In this document: positions 1 to 7,334 of the stretch, piece after piece
How positions within the stretch are numbered: position 1 is the stretch's first letter
Layout of the letters: each line of letters opens with the position of its first letter
Origin: Desulfobacterales bacterium
GTDB lineage: Bacteria; Desulfobacterota; Desulfobacteria; Desulfobacterales; ETH-SRB1
Reading direction: 5' to 3'
Length of the DNA: 21,351 nucleotides
Assembly (NCBI GenBank): GCA_030017395.1
Contig: JASEIZ010000010.1
Span: 1 to 21,351, forward strand
Translations under genes and position numbers: made by a program
The notes under the pieces: model-generated
Seen by the model: the letters and a program-made list of their open reading frames with translations, nothing else
The model's database searches: none
Told to the model about the DNA's origin: nothing

Positions 1-2
1 CA

Positions 3-284
3 AAAAATGACATTGGAACATCATATGGCACATTGCAATCGTTTGATACCAAGGAAGCAAGCACGGAACTTTTAATTGATAATGGGAATACGGTTGTAAT
101 AGGAGGCATAATAAAGACAACAAAACATACCTATGAAGCAGGAGTGCCGTGGCTGTCAAAAATTCCTGTTCTTGGCTGGCTTTTTAAAACAGAATATAAA
201 AAGGACAATAAGGAAGAGCTGCTGATATTTATTACGCCAAAGATAGTTCAGCTTGAACAGCAGAACAATAATACAGATAAATAA
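3..284 (+). CDS. pilQ: Type IV pilus secretin PilQ, C-terminal end (partial)
   Basis: This is the last ~93 residues of a secretin; the gene begins upstream of the window and the frame is open to its left edge. Secretins form the outer-membrane ring through which the type IV pilus passes. Visible C-terminal hallmarks are the VVIGGI strand, the GVPWLSKIPVLGWLFK segment (membrane-embedded lip region of the family) and the closing EELLIFITPKIV. A PilQ rather than a type II secretion GspD is favoured by this ending and by the short tail after ITPKI; the nearby PilF/PilW-like TPR lipoprotein (359-1114, opposite strand) fits but is not in the same operon. The stop codon lies inside the loop of a perfect inverted repeat (266-299). 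Confidence 0.88.
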   Translation, partial: KNDIGTSYGTLQSFDTKEASTELLIDNGNTVVIGGIIKTTKHTYEAGVPWLSKIPVLGWLFKTEYKKDNKEELLIFITPKIVQLEQQNNNTDK

Positions 285-299
285 AGGTCTGTATTATTG
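266..299 (+). terminator. Hairpin overlapping the pilQ stop codon
   Basis: A perfect 12-bp inverted repeat, CAATAATACAGA (266-277) and TCTGTATTATTG (288-299), encloses a 10-nt loop that contains the pilQ stop codon (282-284). The stem is AT-rich and no clean T-run follows, so it is not a canonical intrinsic terminator. It could act as a 3' mRNA-stabilising hairpin or a weak bidirectional terminator between pilQ and the converging TPR gene. Confidence 0.5.
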
Positions 300-358
300 A
301 ACTCCCTGCCAGCCGCAATGACAAAAATTGGGGGTTTTGTTCAGGCACTTTAGATTGT

Positions 359-1114
359 TTAGTGTAAATTCTTAATCTCTTTTTTCGCATCAACGGCAAG
401 AGGACTGTCCGGAGCAAGCTCGATAACTTTGCTGTAAGCGTCGAGCGCTTTTCCGTATTCTTGTGACAATCTGTAAGCATCAGCAAGATCCAGATATAAT
501 TGTGCAGAATTCGGAGAGTTTTTTACTGTTTTTTCAAGAGCCGCTATTGCTTCGGAAATTCTTCCTTTAGCGATATATGTTTTGCCCAAGCCGCTCAAAG
601 CAATTGCAAACCTTGGTTCTATCTTAAGAGCGTCTTTATAATACTTTTCCGCAAGATCATATTCTTTTTTATTGTAATACGCCCATCCCAGGTTTGAAAG
701 AGGATAGTGGGGAGTAACATAGAGAAGGTCTTCTGTGATCTCCTTAAAACAGGCAATAGCGTCATCCCACCTCTTTTGGGCAAGATACGCCGCCCCGAGG
801 CTGTTCTTTGCAGGAGTATAATCGGGTTTTATTTCCACGGCCTTCTTAAAGTGATGAATTGCAAGGTCGAGTCTTTCTTTTGCCATATAAACCAGCCCCA
901 GGTCGTATTGAAGATGCTGATCTTTGCTATATAGTTTTTCCGCTTCAAGGAGCTTGCCCAGAGCTTTTGTATAATCTCCCTCTCTTATATATGCTTCGCC
1001 GAAATTTCTCAAAGCCTCTTCCTGGCTTTTTTTTAATTCCAGATTTGCAGCGCAGGAAACAAGAAAAAATATTAGCAAGACAGATGCTGCCAAGATAAAT
1101 CTATTCGTTTTCAT
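359..1114 (-). CDS. TPR lipoprotein, PilF/PilW-like (type IV pilus biogenesis/stability)
   Basis: A 251-aa protein with a lipoprotein signal: basic start MKTNR, hydrophobic core and lipobox LVSC with Cys21. The rest is six tandem tetratricopeptide repeats, e.g. the GLVYMAKERLDLAIHHF and GWAYYNKKEYDLAEKYY units, ending in a PDS-type repeat. PilF/PilW proteins are outer-membrane lipoproteins needed for secretin multimerisation. The TPR count, size and neighbouring pilQ point to that role, but generic TPR lipoproteins look alike. The ATG at 1114 is chosen over an in-frame GTG at 1138 because AGAGGA sits ~9 nt upstream of the ATG. The gene converges on pilQ; the gap to the LysM gene on its 5' side is filled by two repeat elements, so it is probably transcribed on its own. 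Confidence 0.8.
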   Translation of the reverse strand: MKTNRFILAASVLLIFFLVSCAANLELKKSQEEALRNFGEAYIREGDYTKALGKLLEAEKLYSKDQHLQYDLGLVYMAKERLDLAIHHFKKAVEIKPDYTPAKNSLGAAYLAQKRWDDAIACFKEITEDLLYVTPHYPLSNLGWAYYNKKEYDLAEKYYKDALKIEPRFAIALSGLGKTYIAKGRISEAIAALEKTVKNSPNSAQLYLDLADAYRLSQEYGKALDAYSKVIELAPDSPLAVDAKKEIKNLH

Positions 1115-1143
1115 ATTTAAAAGTCCTCTATTATTCACTACTC

Positions 1144-1288
1144 AAATTTGATGCTCTCGTAAAAAGTCTTGAAATCGTCATGCCGGACTTGATCCGGCAT
1201 CCAGAACGCATTGAATTTACTGGATTCCGGCTTTCGCCGGAATGACGGAAAAGAGAACTTTTCGACTTTTTACGAGTTCATCAAATTT
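1144..1288. repeat. MITE-like palindromic element, copy 1
   Basis: Terminal inverted repeats of 25 bp (1144-1168 and 1264-1288) match except at two positions and include CTCGTAAAAAGTC. Inside lie two perfect 8-bp-stem hairpins: ATGCCGGA/TCCGGCAT (1180-1187/1193-1200, loop CTTGA) and ATTCCGGC/GCCGGAAT (1224-1231/1236-1243, loop TTTC). No coding frame is visible. A second, 23-bp longer copy lies at 6348-6505. Confidence 0.9.
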
Positions 1289-1308
1289 AATCCTTAACCT
1301 TTTTTATT

Positions 1309-1415
1309 CACCGCAGAGCCGCAGAGGACGCTGAGAAATTTATTCTTTTAAATTGTCGTGAGAGGCGACAATTTAAAAAACTCTTAATCTTTGCGTTCTT
1401 TGCGGCTCTGCGGTG
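1309..1415. repeat. Inverted-repeat element with period-8 ends (CCGCAGAG type)
   Basis: The left arm from 1309 reads CACCGCAGAGCCGCAGA and its complement closes the element at 1399-1415 (16 of 17 bp). The left arm contains two exact CCGCAGAG units (1311-1318, 1319-1326) and a degenerate third. The centre is a 13-bp perfect hairpin, TTTTAAATTGTCG / CGACAATTTAAAA (1346-1358 / 1366-1378). No gene fits inside. Its architecture matches 12458-12565 and 13164-13391. Confidence 0.85.
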
Positions 1416-1449
1416 AGATATAATTTTTTTCATTTTTGCCCTTGCTGCG

Positions 1450-3231
1450 TTATTTACTTTCCCTTAGTGGCTGAATTACCTTTATCCCCTGATTTGTTAA
1501 AAACTGAGCTACATCATCATTCACAGGGGCTGTTGCAATAAGTGTTTTATGCTTTTCTTTATTTGAAATAAGATAGCCTGGAATGGCTAAAGAGGTGTTA
1601 TAGACATCCGGCCTTTTTGCTGCCATGAAGGTTGGGTCATTTGTATAAGAAACCTCTAATGCATCAAGAATCTTTCTTATAACCTCATGCGCATTATCTT
1701 TATTATTTATCTGTATTATGCCAAGACCTGTCTTTTTTATAGAAAAAACTGCATCGCCGTAAATATCTCCAAAATCGACTAACAGCGACTTTCCATCCCT
1801 GGTTGATACGAGATTCGACAATGCCTTTATCTGGATTCCGGCATATGGGAATGTAATGGCGACATTTTGCGTATAATTACAACCTATTGCAGTCATCAGA
1901 TTATTGACAAAGGTTTTGTGGTCTGAAAAGTCTATTGTTACATGAACTTTTGCTGTATCTTCCTTTTGCGCGCCTTTGGATTTGTGTTTTGTGCCTTTAG
2001 AATTTTTGGTAAAATCTTTGAGAAAATCTTTTATTATTATATTGTGTTGTTCCAGATAACGGACAATTGAGTCAGGAGTCAGCTCATCCAGGTTATTGAC
2101 AGGGGTAATACAAAGGCGGCTTGCCTCTTCACCGGTAAAATACGGCTGCTCAATTATCCACTTTCCGCAAACCTCCACTTTAATGTCCTGATCAGAAAAT
2201 GATATTTTGTTTTTAAATGCCTCTTTTCCAAACGACTCCATAACAGAATCAAGCGCCTGCTCTGCTGAGGCTTTGTTTGCAATCAAAACAATTTTCACAT
2301 TGCTACAGCCTGATTTTATTGCATTTAAATCAGGTCCATTTATTTTTTTGTTTTTGTCTGTGGTTTGTGACAGCAGAATCTTTGTCTTATCTTTAAGCTC
2401 TATTAGAGGAAAACTGGATAGGTCGAGTTTGTAATCGGCTTTTCCCTGCCTTGGAAAAGAGTATGTTCCTTTATTTAAAAGCTTTGCATCTAAAATTGAA
2501 GCAATTGCCGCAAATAGGGACTGAGCCTTGTCGTTTTGATTCTTTGAAATAAATGATTCCGGAGTTTGTACGTGAAGTTTGGTTAAATCAGCTATTGTTG
2601 TTACATTGCCGGAAGATTGAAATAGAGACTTATACCACGGCTGGTTGCGAATCGATGAATTCGGGATATATAGTTTCTGACCCTGATAAATCCGATCCAG
2701 ATCAACAACATCCGGATTGATGAGCATGAACAGCTTCATCGCTTCGTTGTATGGTTTTTCCCCATATTTAGTATCATAGCCCCGCGCAATAAGTCTTGAG
2801 ATGTAATCCCCTTTTCGCACAATATATTCTGTTGAAAGGGGTTTGATAATATCAGGCAGGTTGGAAATCGTTACTAATGGAATGGTAACGATTCCGGAAG
2901 ATTGGCCAGGAAGAGAATTCTTTTTTAATTTCTTTAAAGGGATAAGAATATGCTGGCCCGGGCGTATCATGTCAATATTTCGTATGCGCGGATTTAGACG
3001 TTTAAATATAGCCAGAAATTCCGGAAAATCCTTATGGGAAATTTCTCCTTTTTGGCGGAAGAGCTTAAAAACCCAGTCATCCTTTTGAACAACATAAGGA
3101 TCGCATAATATATCCCTGCCTTTATCATAGCGAACAAGATAGCTTTTGGAAAGTAAAGCGCTGCCTGCGGAATAATGGGGAATGATGCAGATAAGTATGA
3201 TTAGCAACCATGTAATAAATAGTTTTCGCAA
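1450..3231 (-). CDS. Exported protein with two N-terminal LysM domains
   Basis: A ~593-aa protein. Using the TTG at 3231 the N-terminus is MRKLFITWLLIILICIIP, a classic Sec signal peptide, with GAAGGA 6 nt upstream. The frame also opens further up at 3327, but those extra 32 residues are encoded by an intergenic repeat and place the hydrophobic segment unnaturally deep. LysM 1 is at about residues 46-98 (YVVQKDDWVFKLF...INPxx-like turn...IRPGQHILIP) and LysM 2 at about 136-190 (YIVRKGDYISRLI...LINPDVVDLDRIYQGQKLYIP). LysM folds bind peptidoglycan, so the protein is probably periplasmic or wall-associated. The remaining ~400 residues match no domain I recognise; they include a Lys/Ser-rich stretch around KGTKHKSKGAQKE. 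Function unknown. Confidence 0.8.
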   Translation of the reverse strand: MRKLFITWLLIILICIIPHYSAGSALLSKSYLVRYDKGRDILCDPYVVQKDDWVFKLFRQKGEISHKDFPEFLAIFKRLNPRIRNIDMIRPGQHILIPLKKLKKNSLPGQSSGIVTIPLVTISNLPDIIKPLSTEYIVRKGDYISRLIARGYDTKYGEKPYNEAMKLFMLINPDVVDLDRIYQGQKLYIPNSSIRNQPWYKSLFQSSGNVTTIADLTKLHVQTPESFISKNQNDKAQSLFAAIASILDAKLLNKGTYSFPRQGKADYKLDLSSFPLIELKDKTKILLSQTTDKNKKINGPDLNAIKSGCSNVKIVLIANKASAEQALDSVMESFGKEAFKNKISFSDQDIKVEVCGKWIIEQPYFTGEEASRLCITPVNNLDELTPDSIVRYLEQHNIIIKDFLKDFTKNSKGTKHKSKGAQKEDTAKVHVTIDFSDHKTFVNNLMTAIGCNYTQNVAITFPYAGIQIKALSNLVSTRDGKSLLVDFGDIYGDAVFSIKKTGLGIIQINNKDNAHEVIRKILDALEVSYTNDPTFMAAKRPDVYNTSLAIPGYLISNKEKHKTLIATAPVNDDVAQFLTNQGIKVIQPLRESK

Positions 3232-3285
3232 ACTTTTTCCTTCAGCAATTCTAATTTTGAAGAATAACCCACCACCTGAACTTAT

Positions 3286-3472
3286 AAAATCCCAAATTCC
3301 AAGCATCAAATTACAAATAAATCCCAAATTTCAATATTGAAGCTCCCCGCCGCAAGCAGCGGGGAATGCGCTCGCTGTTCAGTTCAATGACCAAAAAGGA
3401 TTTGGGATTTTGAATTTTTGTCATTGTAATTTATTTGATATTTGTGATTTGATATTTGTTGTTTAGAATTTC
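3286..3472. repeat. Inverted A/T-rich quasi-periodic element (CAAATxxCAAAT type), interrupted
   Basis: The left arm (about 3286-3336) and the right arm (about 3399-3472) are complementary in character; AAAATCCCAAAT (3286-3297) is perfectly inverted by ATTTGGGATTTT (3400-3411). Read on the minus strand, the right arm is built of repeated CAAATATCAAAT-like units about every 10 bp. The 42-bp hairpin repeat (3335-3376) sits between the arms. The left arm reaches into the upstream extension of the LysM reading frame. Confidence 0.6.
3335..3376. repeat. 42-bp hairpin repeat, copy 1
   Basis: Identical to 15250-15291 except at one position (A/G). Its core CCCCGC...GCGGGG forms a stem around a GC-rich loop, followed by ATGCGCTCGCT. 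It is non-coding and dispersed. Confidence 0.85.
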
Positions 3473-3503
3473 CATTCTGGCCTCTGACTAATTTAGCTTT
3501 TGC

Positions 3504-5006
3504 TCAATTAGTTTTTAGATTCAGCCTTGTTGCGATTTCTTCTGATACGCGTTTGATGAATTGATCAAAATCATTCCCTTTTATCGGTTTCCCAGGGGCA
3601 GGAACCTTTTTTAAATCCTTTGGATGTATTAAAACAGGAGAGTTTATAAGATTTGGGTTGGGAGTTATTTCAAATTCCGCCGGGAATCTGTTTTCAAAGT
3701 ACATCTCCTGAAATCCGGAAAATTTTAGTGAATGAGCAGTTGAATCGACAACGGCAATATCGTTGTTATTAACAATTCCCTGTTTTTTAGCCTCGACAAG
3801 ACCGGCTAAAGATTCCCCTCCGTGGGTACAGGCGATATGCCCGTTGCGATTAGCCACAAGTTCCCAGTCAATTATAGCCTGTTCCGAAACCTCTATAAAA
3901 AAAACATTCTTTTTGCCGGACAGCCGATTATAAAGATCTACCAGATGTATTACCCTGGGCATTGAAACGGGATTTCCGATCATGGCTGCCTGAGCTACGC
4001 TGGGTCTTACCGTTACTGGAATAAATTTCCGTTTTTTTGCATCAGGCTCCAGATAGTATCGGTACACAGGGTTGGCGTGTTTTGATTGAACCCCGATAAT
4101 TTTCGGCAGGCTGTCTATTATGCCGGTTTCATAAAATTTCAGGAACCCGCTTATTACAGCGGTAATATTACCTGCATTGCCTATCGGCAATACCATGACT
4201 TTATCTTTCATATTATATTCAAAATTCTGAGCAATTTCATATGAATATGATTCCTGCCCTAATATTCTCCAGGCATTCTTGGAATTTAGAAGAGCTACAT
4301 TATATTTTTCCGACATAGCCTCGACAACCTTCATGCAGTCGTCGAATACACCCGGGATTTCAAACACAAAGGCTCCGTTTCCCAGAGGCTGGGAAAGCTG
4401 CTGTGGAGTTACTTTTTTGTGCGGAAGGAGCACCGCAGACTTGACATGAGGCTGAAGAAAGGAAGCGTAAAGCGCTGCTGAAGCGGATGTATCCCCTGTG
4501 GAAGCACAGATTGCCAGCACATCGGAAATATGCCCTTTTTTGACAAGAAAATTGATATAGCTCAAAGCACTTGCCATACCCCTGTCTTTAAATGAGGCGC
4601 TTGGGTTCTGTCCGTCATTTTTAAAGAAAAATCTCACATCCGCTTTTTCCTGCAAAAAAGAATTAGCTTCTATAACAGGAGTATGTCCCTCGCCAAGATA
4701 GATCACGCAGTCAAGAGGTATAGCCGGACCGATAAATTCATGATACAGATAAATCCCTTTTAGAGCAGGGATCGTGAGCATTTTGCGATAATCGAAAATT
4801 TTATGCCACAATTTTCCGGGTATTTTTTTTAATCGGTCAAATTGCAGGTCATATATAAGCAAAACCTGATCGCAATCCGGACAGGTATAAAGCAGTTTTT
4901 CAATGCCGAATTCAAGACCGCAGCCAAGACAGCGGTAAACAATTCTGCCTTCATGGCGGGGAATAATATATGGCTTTATGTCTTCTGGAAAATTTTCAAG
5001 TTTCAT
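3504..5006 (-). CDS. thrC: Threonine synthase
   Basis: A 500-aa fold-type II PLP enzyme that converts O-phosphohomoserine to threonine. The PLP-binding lysine is Lys140 in SASFKDRGMA, and the glycine-rich phosphate-binding loop is LPIGNAGNITA. ASTGDTSASA and SLAGLVEAKK are further family signatures. The N-terminus carries a zinc-ribbon-like CLGC (26-29) and CPDC (42-45), seen in one branch of threonine synthases. The start ATG overlaps the serS stop as ATGA, so the two are translationally coupled. A PLP lyase or threonine dehydratase is less likely given the length and the N-terminal ribbon. Confidence 0.92.
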   Translation of the reverse strand: MKLENFPEDIKPYIIPRHEGRIVYRCLGCGLEFGIEKLLYTCPDCDQVLLIYDLQFDRLKKIPGKLWHKIFDYRKMLTIPALKGIYLYHEFIGPAIPLDCVIYLGEGHTPVIEANSFLQEKADVRFFFKNDGQNPSASFKDRGMASALSYINFLVKKGHISDVLAICASTGDTSASAALYASFLQPHVKSAVLLPHKKVTPQQLSQPLGNGAFVFEIPGVFDDCMKVVEAMSEKYNVALLNSKNAWRILGQESYSYEIAQNFEYNMKDKVMVLPIGNAGNITAVISGFLKFYETGIIDSLPKIIGVQSKHANPVYRYYLEPDAKKRKFIPVTVRPSVAQAAMIGNPVSMPRVIHLVDLYNRLSGKKNVFFIEVSEQAIIDWELVANRNGHIACTHGGESLAGLVEAKKQGIVNNNDIAVVDSTAHSLKFSGFQEMYFENRFPAEFEITPNPNLINSPVLIHPKDLKKVPAPGKPIKGNDFDQFIKRVSEEIATRLNLKTN

Positions 5007-6276
5007 TTTTCTATTTTTTCCATTCCACCCATATACGGCTTCAAGATTTCCGGAATAATTACAGACCCGTCAAGCTGCTGGTAATTTTCAAGTATGGCTG
5101 CAACTGTTCTTCCTACGGCAAGCCCTGATCCGTTTAATGTATGGACAAGTTCAGTGCCTTTCTTACCTTTTCTTCTGAATCTGATATTAGCCCGTCTTGC
5201 CTGAAAATTTTCGAAATTACTGCAGGATGAAATTTCCCGGTAAACACCCTGAGCAGGCATCCAAACCTCAATATCATACGTCTTTGCCGCTGAAAAGCCC
5301 ATATCTCCGGTGCACAAACAAACAACCTGATAAGGGATTTTAAGACTTTTTAAAATGCTTTCAGCGTCATTTAAGAGTTTTTCGAGTTCATCATAAGAGT
5401 CTTCTGGTTTGGAAAATTTAACCAGCTCTACCTTGTTGAACTGGTGCTGTCTGATTAAACCTCTTGTGTCCTTTCCATAAGAACCAGCTTCGCTGCGAAA
5501 ACATGGGGTATATGCAGCGTATAGAATAGGCAGCATATTTTCGTCTAATATTTCATCCTGGTGAATGTTTGTAACCGGCACTTCGGCTGTAGGAATCAAG
5601 AAATAATCCCACCCTTCAAGTTTAAACAGATCTTCCTTAAACTTTGGGAGCTGACCGGTATTGGCCATGCTTTTTGATTTACAATAAAAGGCGGCAGAAC
5701 CTCTTTGTAACCGTGCTTTATGGTATGAATATCAAGCATAAAATTTATAAGAGCTCTTTCCATTCTTGCGCCCGCTCCGTAATATAGGGGAAATCGGGCT
5801 CCCGCGATCTTGGAAGCTCTCTCAAAATCGAGTATTCCGAGATTCTCTCCCAAAATCCAGTGAGGAGCGGGTTTGAATTCAAACTCAGGGCATTTACCGA
5901 ATTGCCTGACTACCGGATTGTCGGAACTATCCTTTCCTGCAGGAACCGATGAATGCGGAATGTTCGGCAACTCCATAATTATATTATAAATTTTTTCCTC
6001 ATTTTCGGATAAAGTCTTATCTAATTCCTTTATTTTACTTGAAACATCACGCATTTCAACAACCAGGTCGTCTGTGTTTTCACCTGCTTTCTTCATGTCT
6101 GCAACCTGACCGGAAACCAGATTGCGGCGATGTCTTAGTTCTTCAATCTCAAGTAGAATTGCCCTGCGAGTGGAATCATAATCTTTTAAAATTTTAATGT
6201 CGGCTGTTTCGCCTCGCATTAAAAGGGCTTTTTTTACCTGTGAAAAATTTTGTATTACAAACTTGATTTCAAGCAT
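5003..6276 (-). CDS. serS: Seryl-tRNA synthetase (frame broken by a 1-nt deletion in an A-run)
   Basis: Class II aminoacyl-tRNA synthetase charging tRNA-Ser. The two halves lie in different frames: 6276 to ~5670 encodes the N-terminal coiled-coil arm (helices around residues 25-110) and motif 1 (GAGARMERALINFMLD, then EVLPPFIVN). From ~5671 to 5003 follow the TGQLPKF segment, TAEVPVTN, motif 2 (CFRSEAGSYGKDTRGLIRQH) and motif 3 (NGSGLAVGRTVAAILEN). The break is at the five-A run in the coding strand (plus-strand T5671-5675). One additional A would give ...VNQKSMANTGQ..., restoring a 424-aa protein of normal length. Both halves are otherwise intact and family-like, so a sequencing or assembly error, or a very recent mutation, is likelier than an old pseudogene. 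Confidence 0.9.
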
Positions 6277-6298
6277 AATGATAACTATGTTTATAGCT

Positions 6299-6625
6299 GT
6301 TTACGGTTGTCGGTTCACAGTTCACAGTTTTTTTAATGAACTATGTTTGATGGTCTCGTAAAAAGTCTTGAAATCGTCATGCCGGACTTGATAAGCCTGC
6401 CCCGTACTTGATACGGGGGCATCCAGAACGCATTGAATTTACTGGATTCCGGCTTTCGCCGGAATGACGGAAAAGAGAACTTTTCGACTTTTTACGAATT
6501 CATCATGTTTTGCATGGTTATAAATTGTGCTTTTTATTAAGCTGGTTGTTCGTTACTGGTTACTGTACTTGACACGGTTATAATTTGCGTTTCCGTTAAC
6601 TGTAAACTATTAACCGTGAACGGTT
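6299..6625. repeat. Degenerate GGTTCAC/AACCGTGAAC inverted arms flanking MITE copy 2
   Basis: The left arm (6299-6331) is a run of GTTTACGG, GTCGGTTCAC, AGTTCAC units. The right arm (about 6589-6625) holds AACTGTAAAC and the palindrome AACCGTGAACGGTT (6612-6625), i.e. the same motif inverted. The arms bracket the MITE-like copy 2. The pairing is imperfect, so treating both arms as one element is an inference. Confidence 0.45.
6348..6505. repeat. MITE-like palindromic element, copy 2
   Basis: Same element as 1144-1288 (identical over nearly all shared bases, including both terminal TCGTAAAAAGTC arms and the ATTCCGGC hairpin). It is 23 bp longer because the first hairpin is followed by a second cassette, TGCCCCGTA-CTTGA-TACGGGGGCA, which reuses the loop CTTGA. 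It lies between serS and the 5-formyltetrahydrofolate cyclo-ligase gene. Confidence 0.9.
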
Positions 6626-6670
6626 TTAAAACTATCATTCACAGATCATATAGTCAATGATTATTGAAGG

Positions 6671-6699
6671 TTGACTTTATTGGTTAATGTATGTATATC
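6671..6699 (+). promoter_or_regulatory. Predicted sigma-70-type promoter of the cyclo-ligase gene
   Basis: TTGACT (6671-6676), a 17-bp spacer and TATATC (6694-6699) precede the start at 6746. The transcribed leader contains an inverted repeat ATATCAAAA (6695-6703) / TTTTGATAT (6724-6732) with CTTTTAAAAG in the loop, ending just upstream of the GGAG ribosome-binding site (6734-6737). Confidence 0.5.
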
Positions 6700-6745
6700 A
6701 AAAAACCATCTTTTAAAAGACTGTTTTGATATCCGGAGAATTATA

Positions 6746-7333
6746 ATGGAAGACATTAAGGAAAAAAAACGTGAAATACGTGAAGATATGGCAAAAAAGC
6801 TGAAAGCATTTTCCGAAGGGGAATTAATAGAAAAAACCAGAGGAATAGAAAAACGGCTTTTTGAGTTTGCCAACTTTCTTGAATCAAAGGTTGTTTTGCT
6901 GTATATGCATGCAAACGGTGAAGTTGTTACGAACAATATAATAAAAAGATGTTTTGAAGCCAATAAGATACTTGTGCTTCCTGCTTTTGATATTATAAAG
7001 CATACAATGCAACTAATGAGGGTTGACAACCTTGATTCTGATTTGAAACCTGGTCTGAGAGGAGTCTTGGAGCCCGACCCGGAGTGTTGTAAAACTATGC
7101 CTGTTGACTGTATTGATATAGCAATAATTCCGGGGATTGCTCTTGATGAAAAGGGTGGAAGGATAGGATCGGGCGAAGGCTACTATGACAGACTTATTCC
7201 AAAACTATCGATTACCACCAGAAAGGTCGCTCTTGCTCTTGAAAGCCAGATAATTAAGCAGGTACCTGTTGAACCCCATGACAAGCATGTAGATATTGTT
7301 ATTACCGAAGACAGGATAATCTATAAAATATAA
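6746..7333 (+). CDS. 5-formyltetrahydrofolate cyclo-ligase
   Basis: A 195-aa cytosolic enzyme that uses ATP to convert 5-formyl-THF to 5,10-methenyl-THF, returning folate to the one-carbon pool. The signature GSGEGYYDRLIPK near the C-terminus is the family's nucleotide/folate-binding loop. KKREIREDMAKKL at the N-terminus and VLYMHANGEV are also typical. The ATG at 6746 is preferred over an in-frame upstream TTG/ATG around 6671 because GGAG lies 8 nt upstream and the protein then has the usual length. The gene ends one base before the stop of the converging potassium channel gene. Confidence 0.9.
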   Translation: MEDIKEKKREIREDMAKKLKAFSEGELIEKTRGIEKRLFEFANFLESKVVLLYMHANGEVVTNNIIKRCFEANKILVLPAFDIIKHTMQLMRVDNLDSDLKPGLRGVLEPDPECCKTMPVDCIDIAIIPGIALDEKGGRIGSGEGYYDRLIPKLSITTRKVALALESQIIKQVPVEPHDKHVDIVITEDRIIYKI

Positions 7334-7334
7334 A

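Noticed and set aside
5668..5680. Programmed -1 frameshift in serS
   Set aside because: No full slippery heptamer in the right phase and no stimulatory structure seen; single-tRNA slippage is conceivable but a one-base error is simpler.
6277..6350. T-box or other tRNA-sensing leader upstream of serS
   Set aside because: The sequence is made of GGTTCAC-type repeat units; no T-box consensus was seen.
6506..6745. 6S RNA upstream of the 5-formyltetrahydrofolate cyclo-ligase gene, as in gammaproteobacteria
   Set aside because: The region is A/T-rich and taken up partly by repeat arms; no long closed stem with a central bubble was visible.
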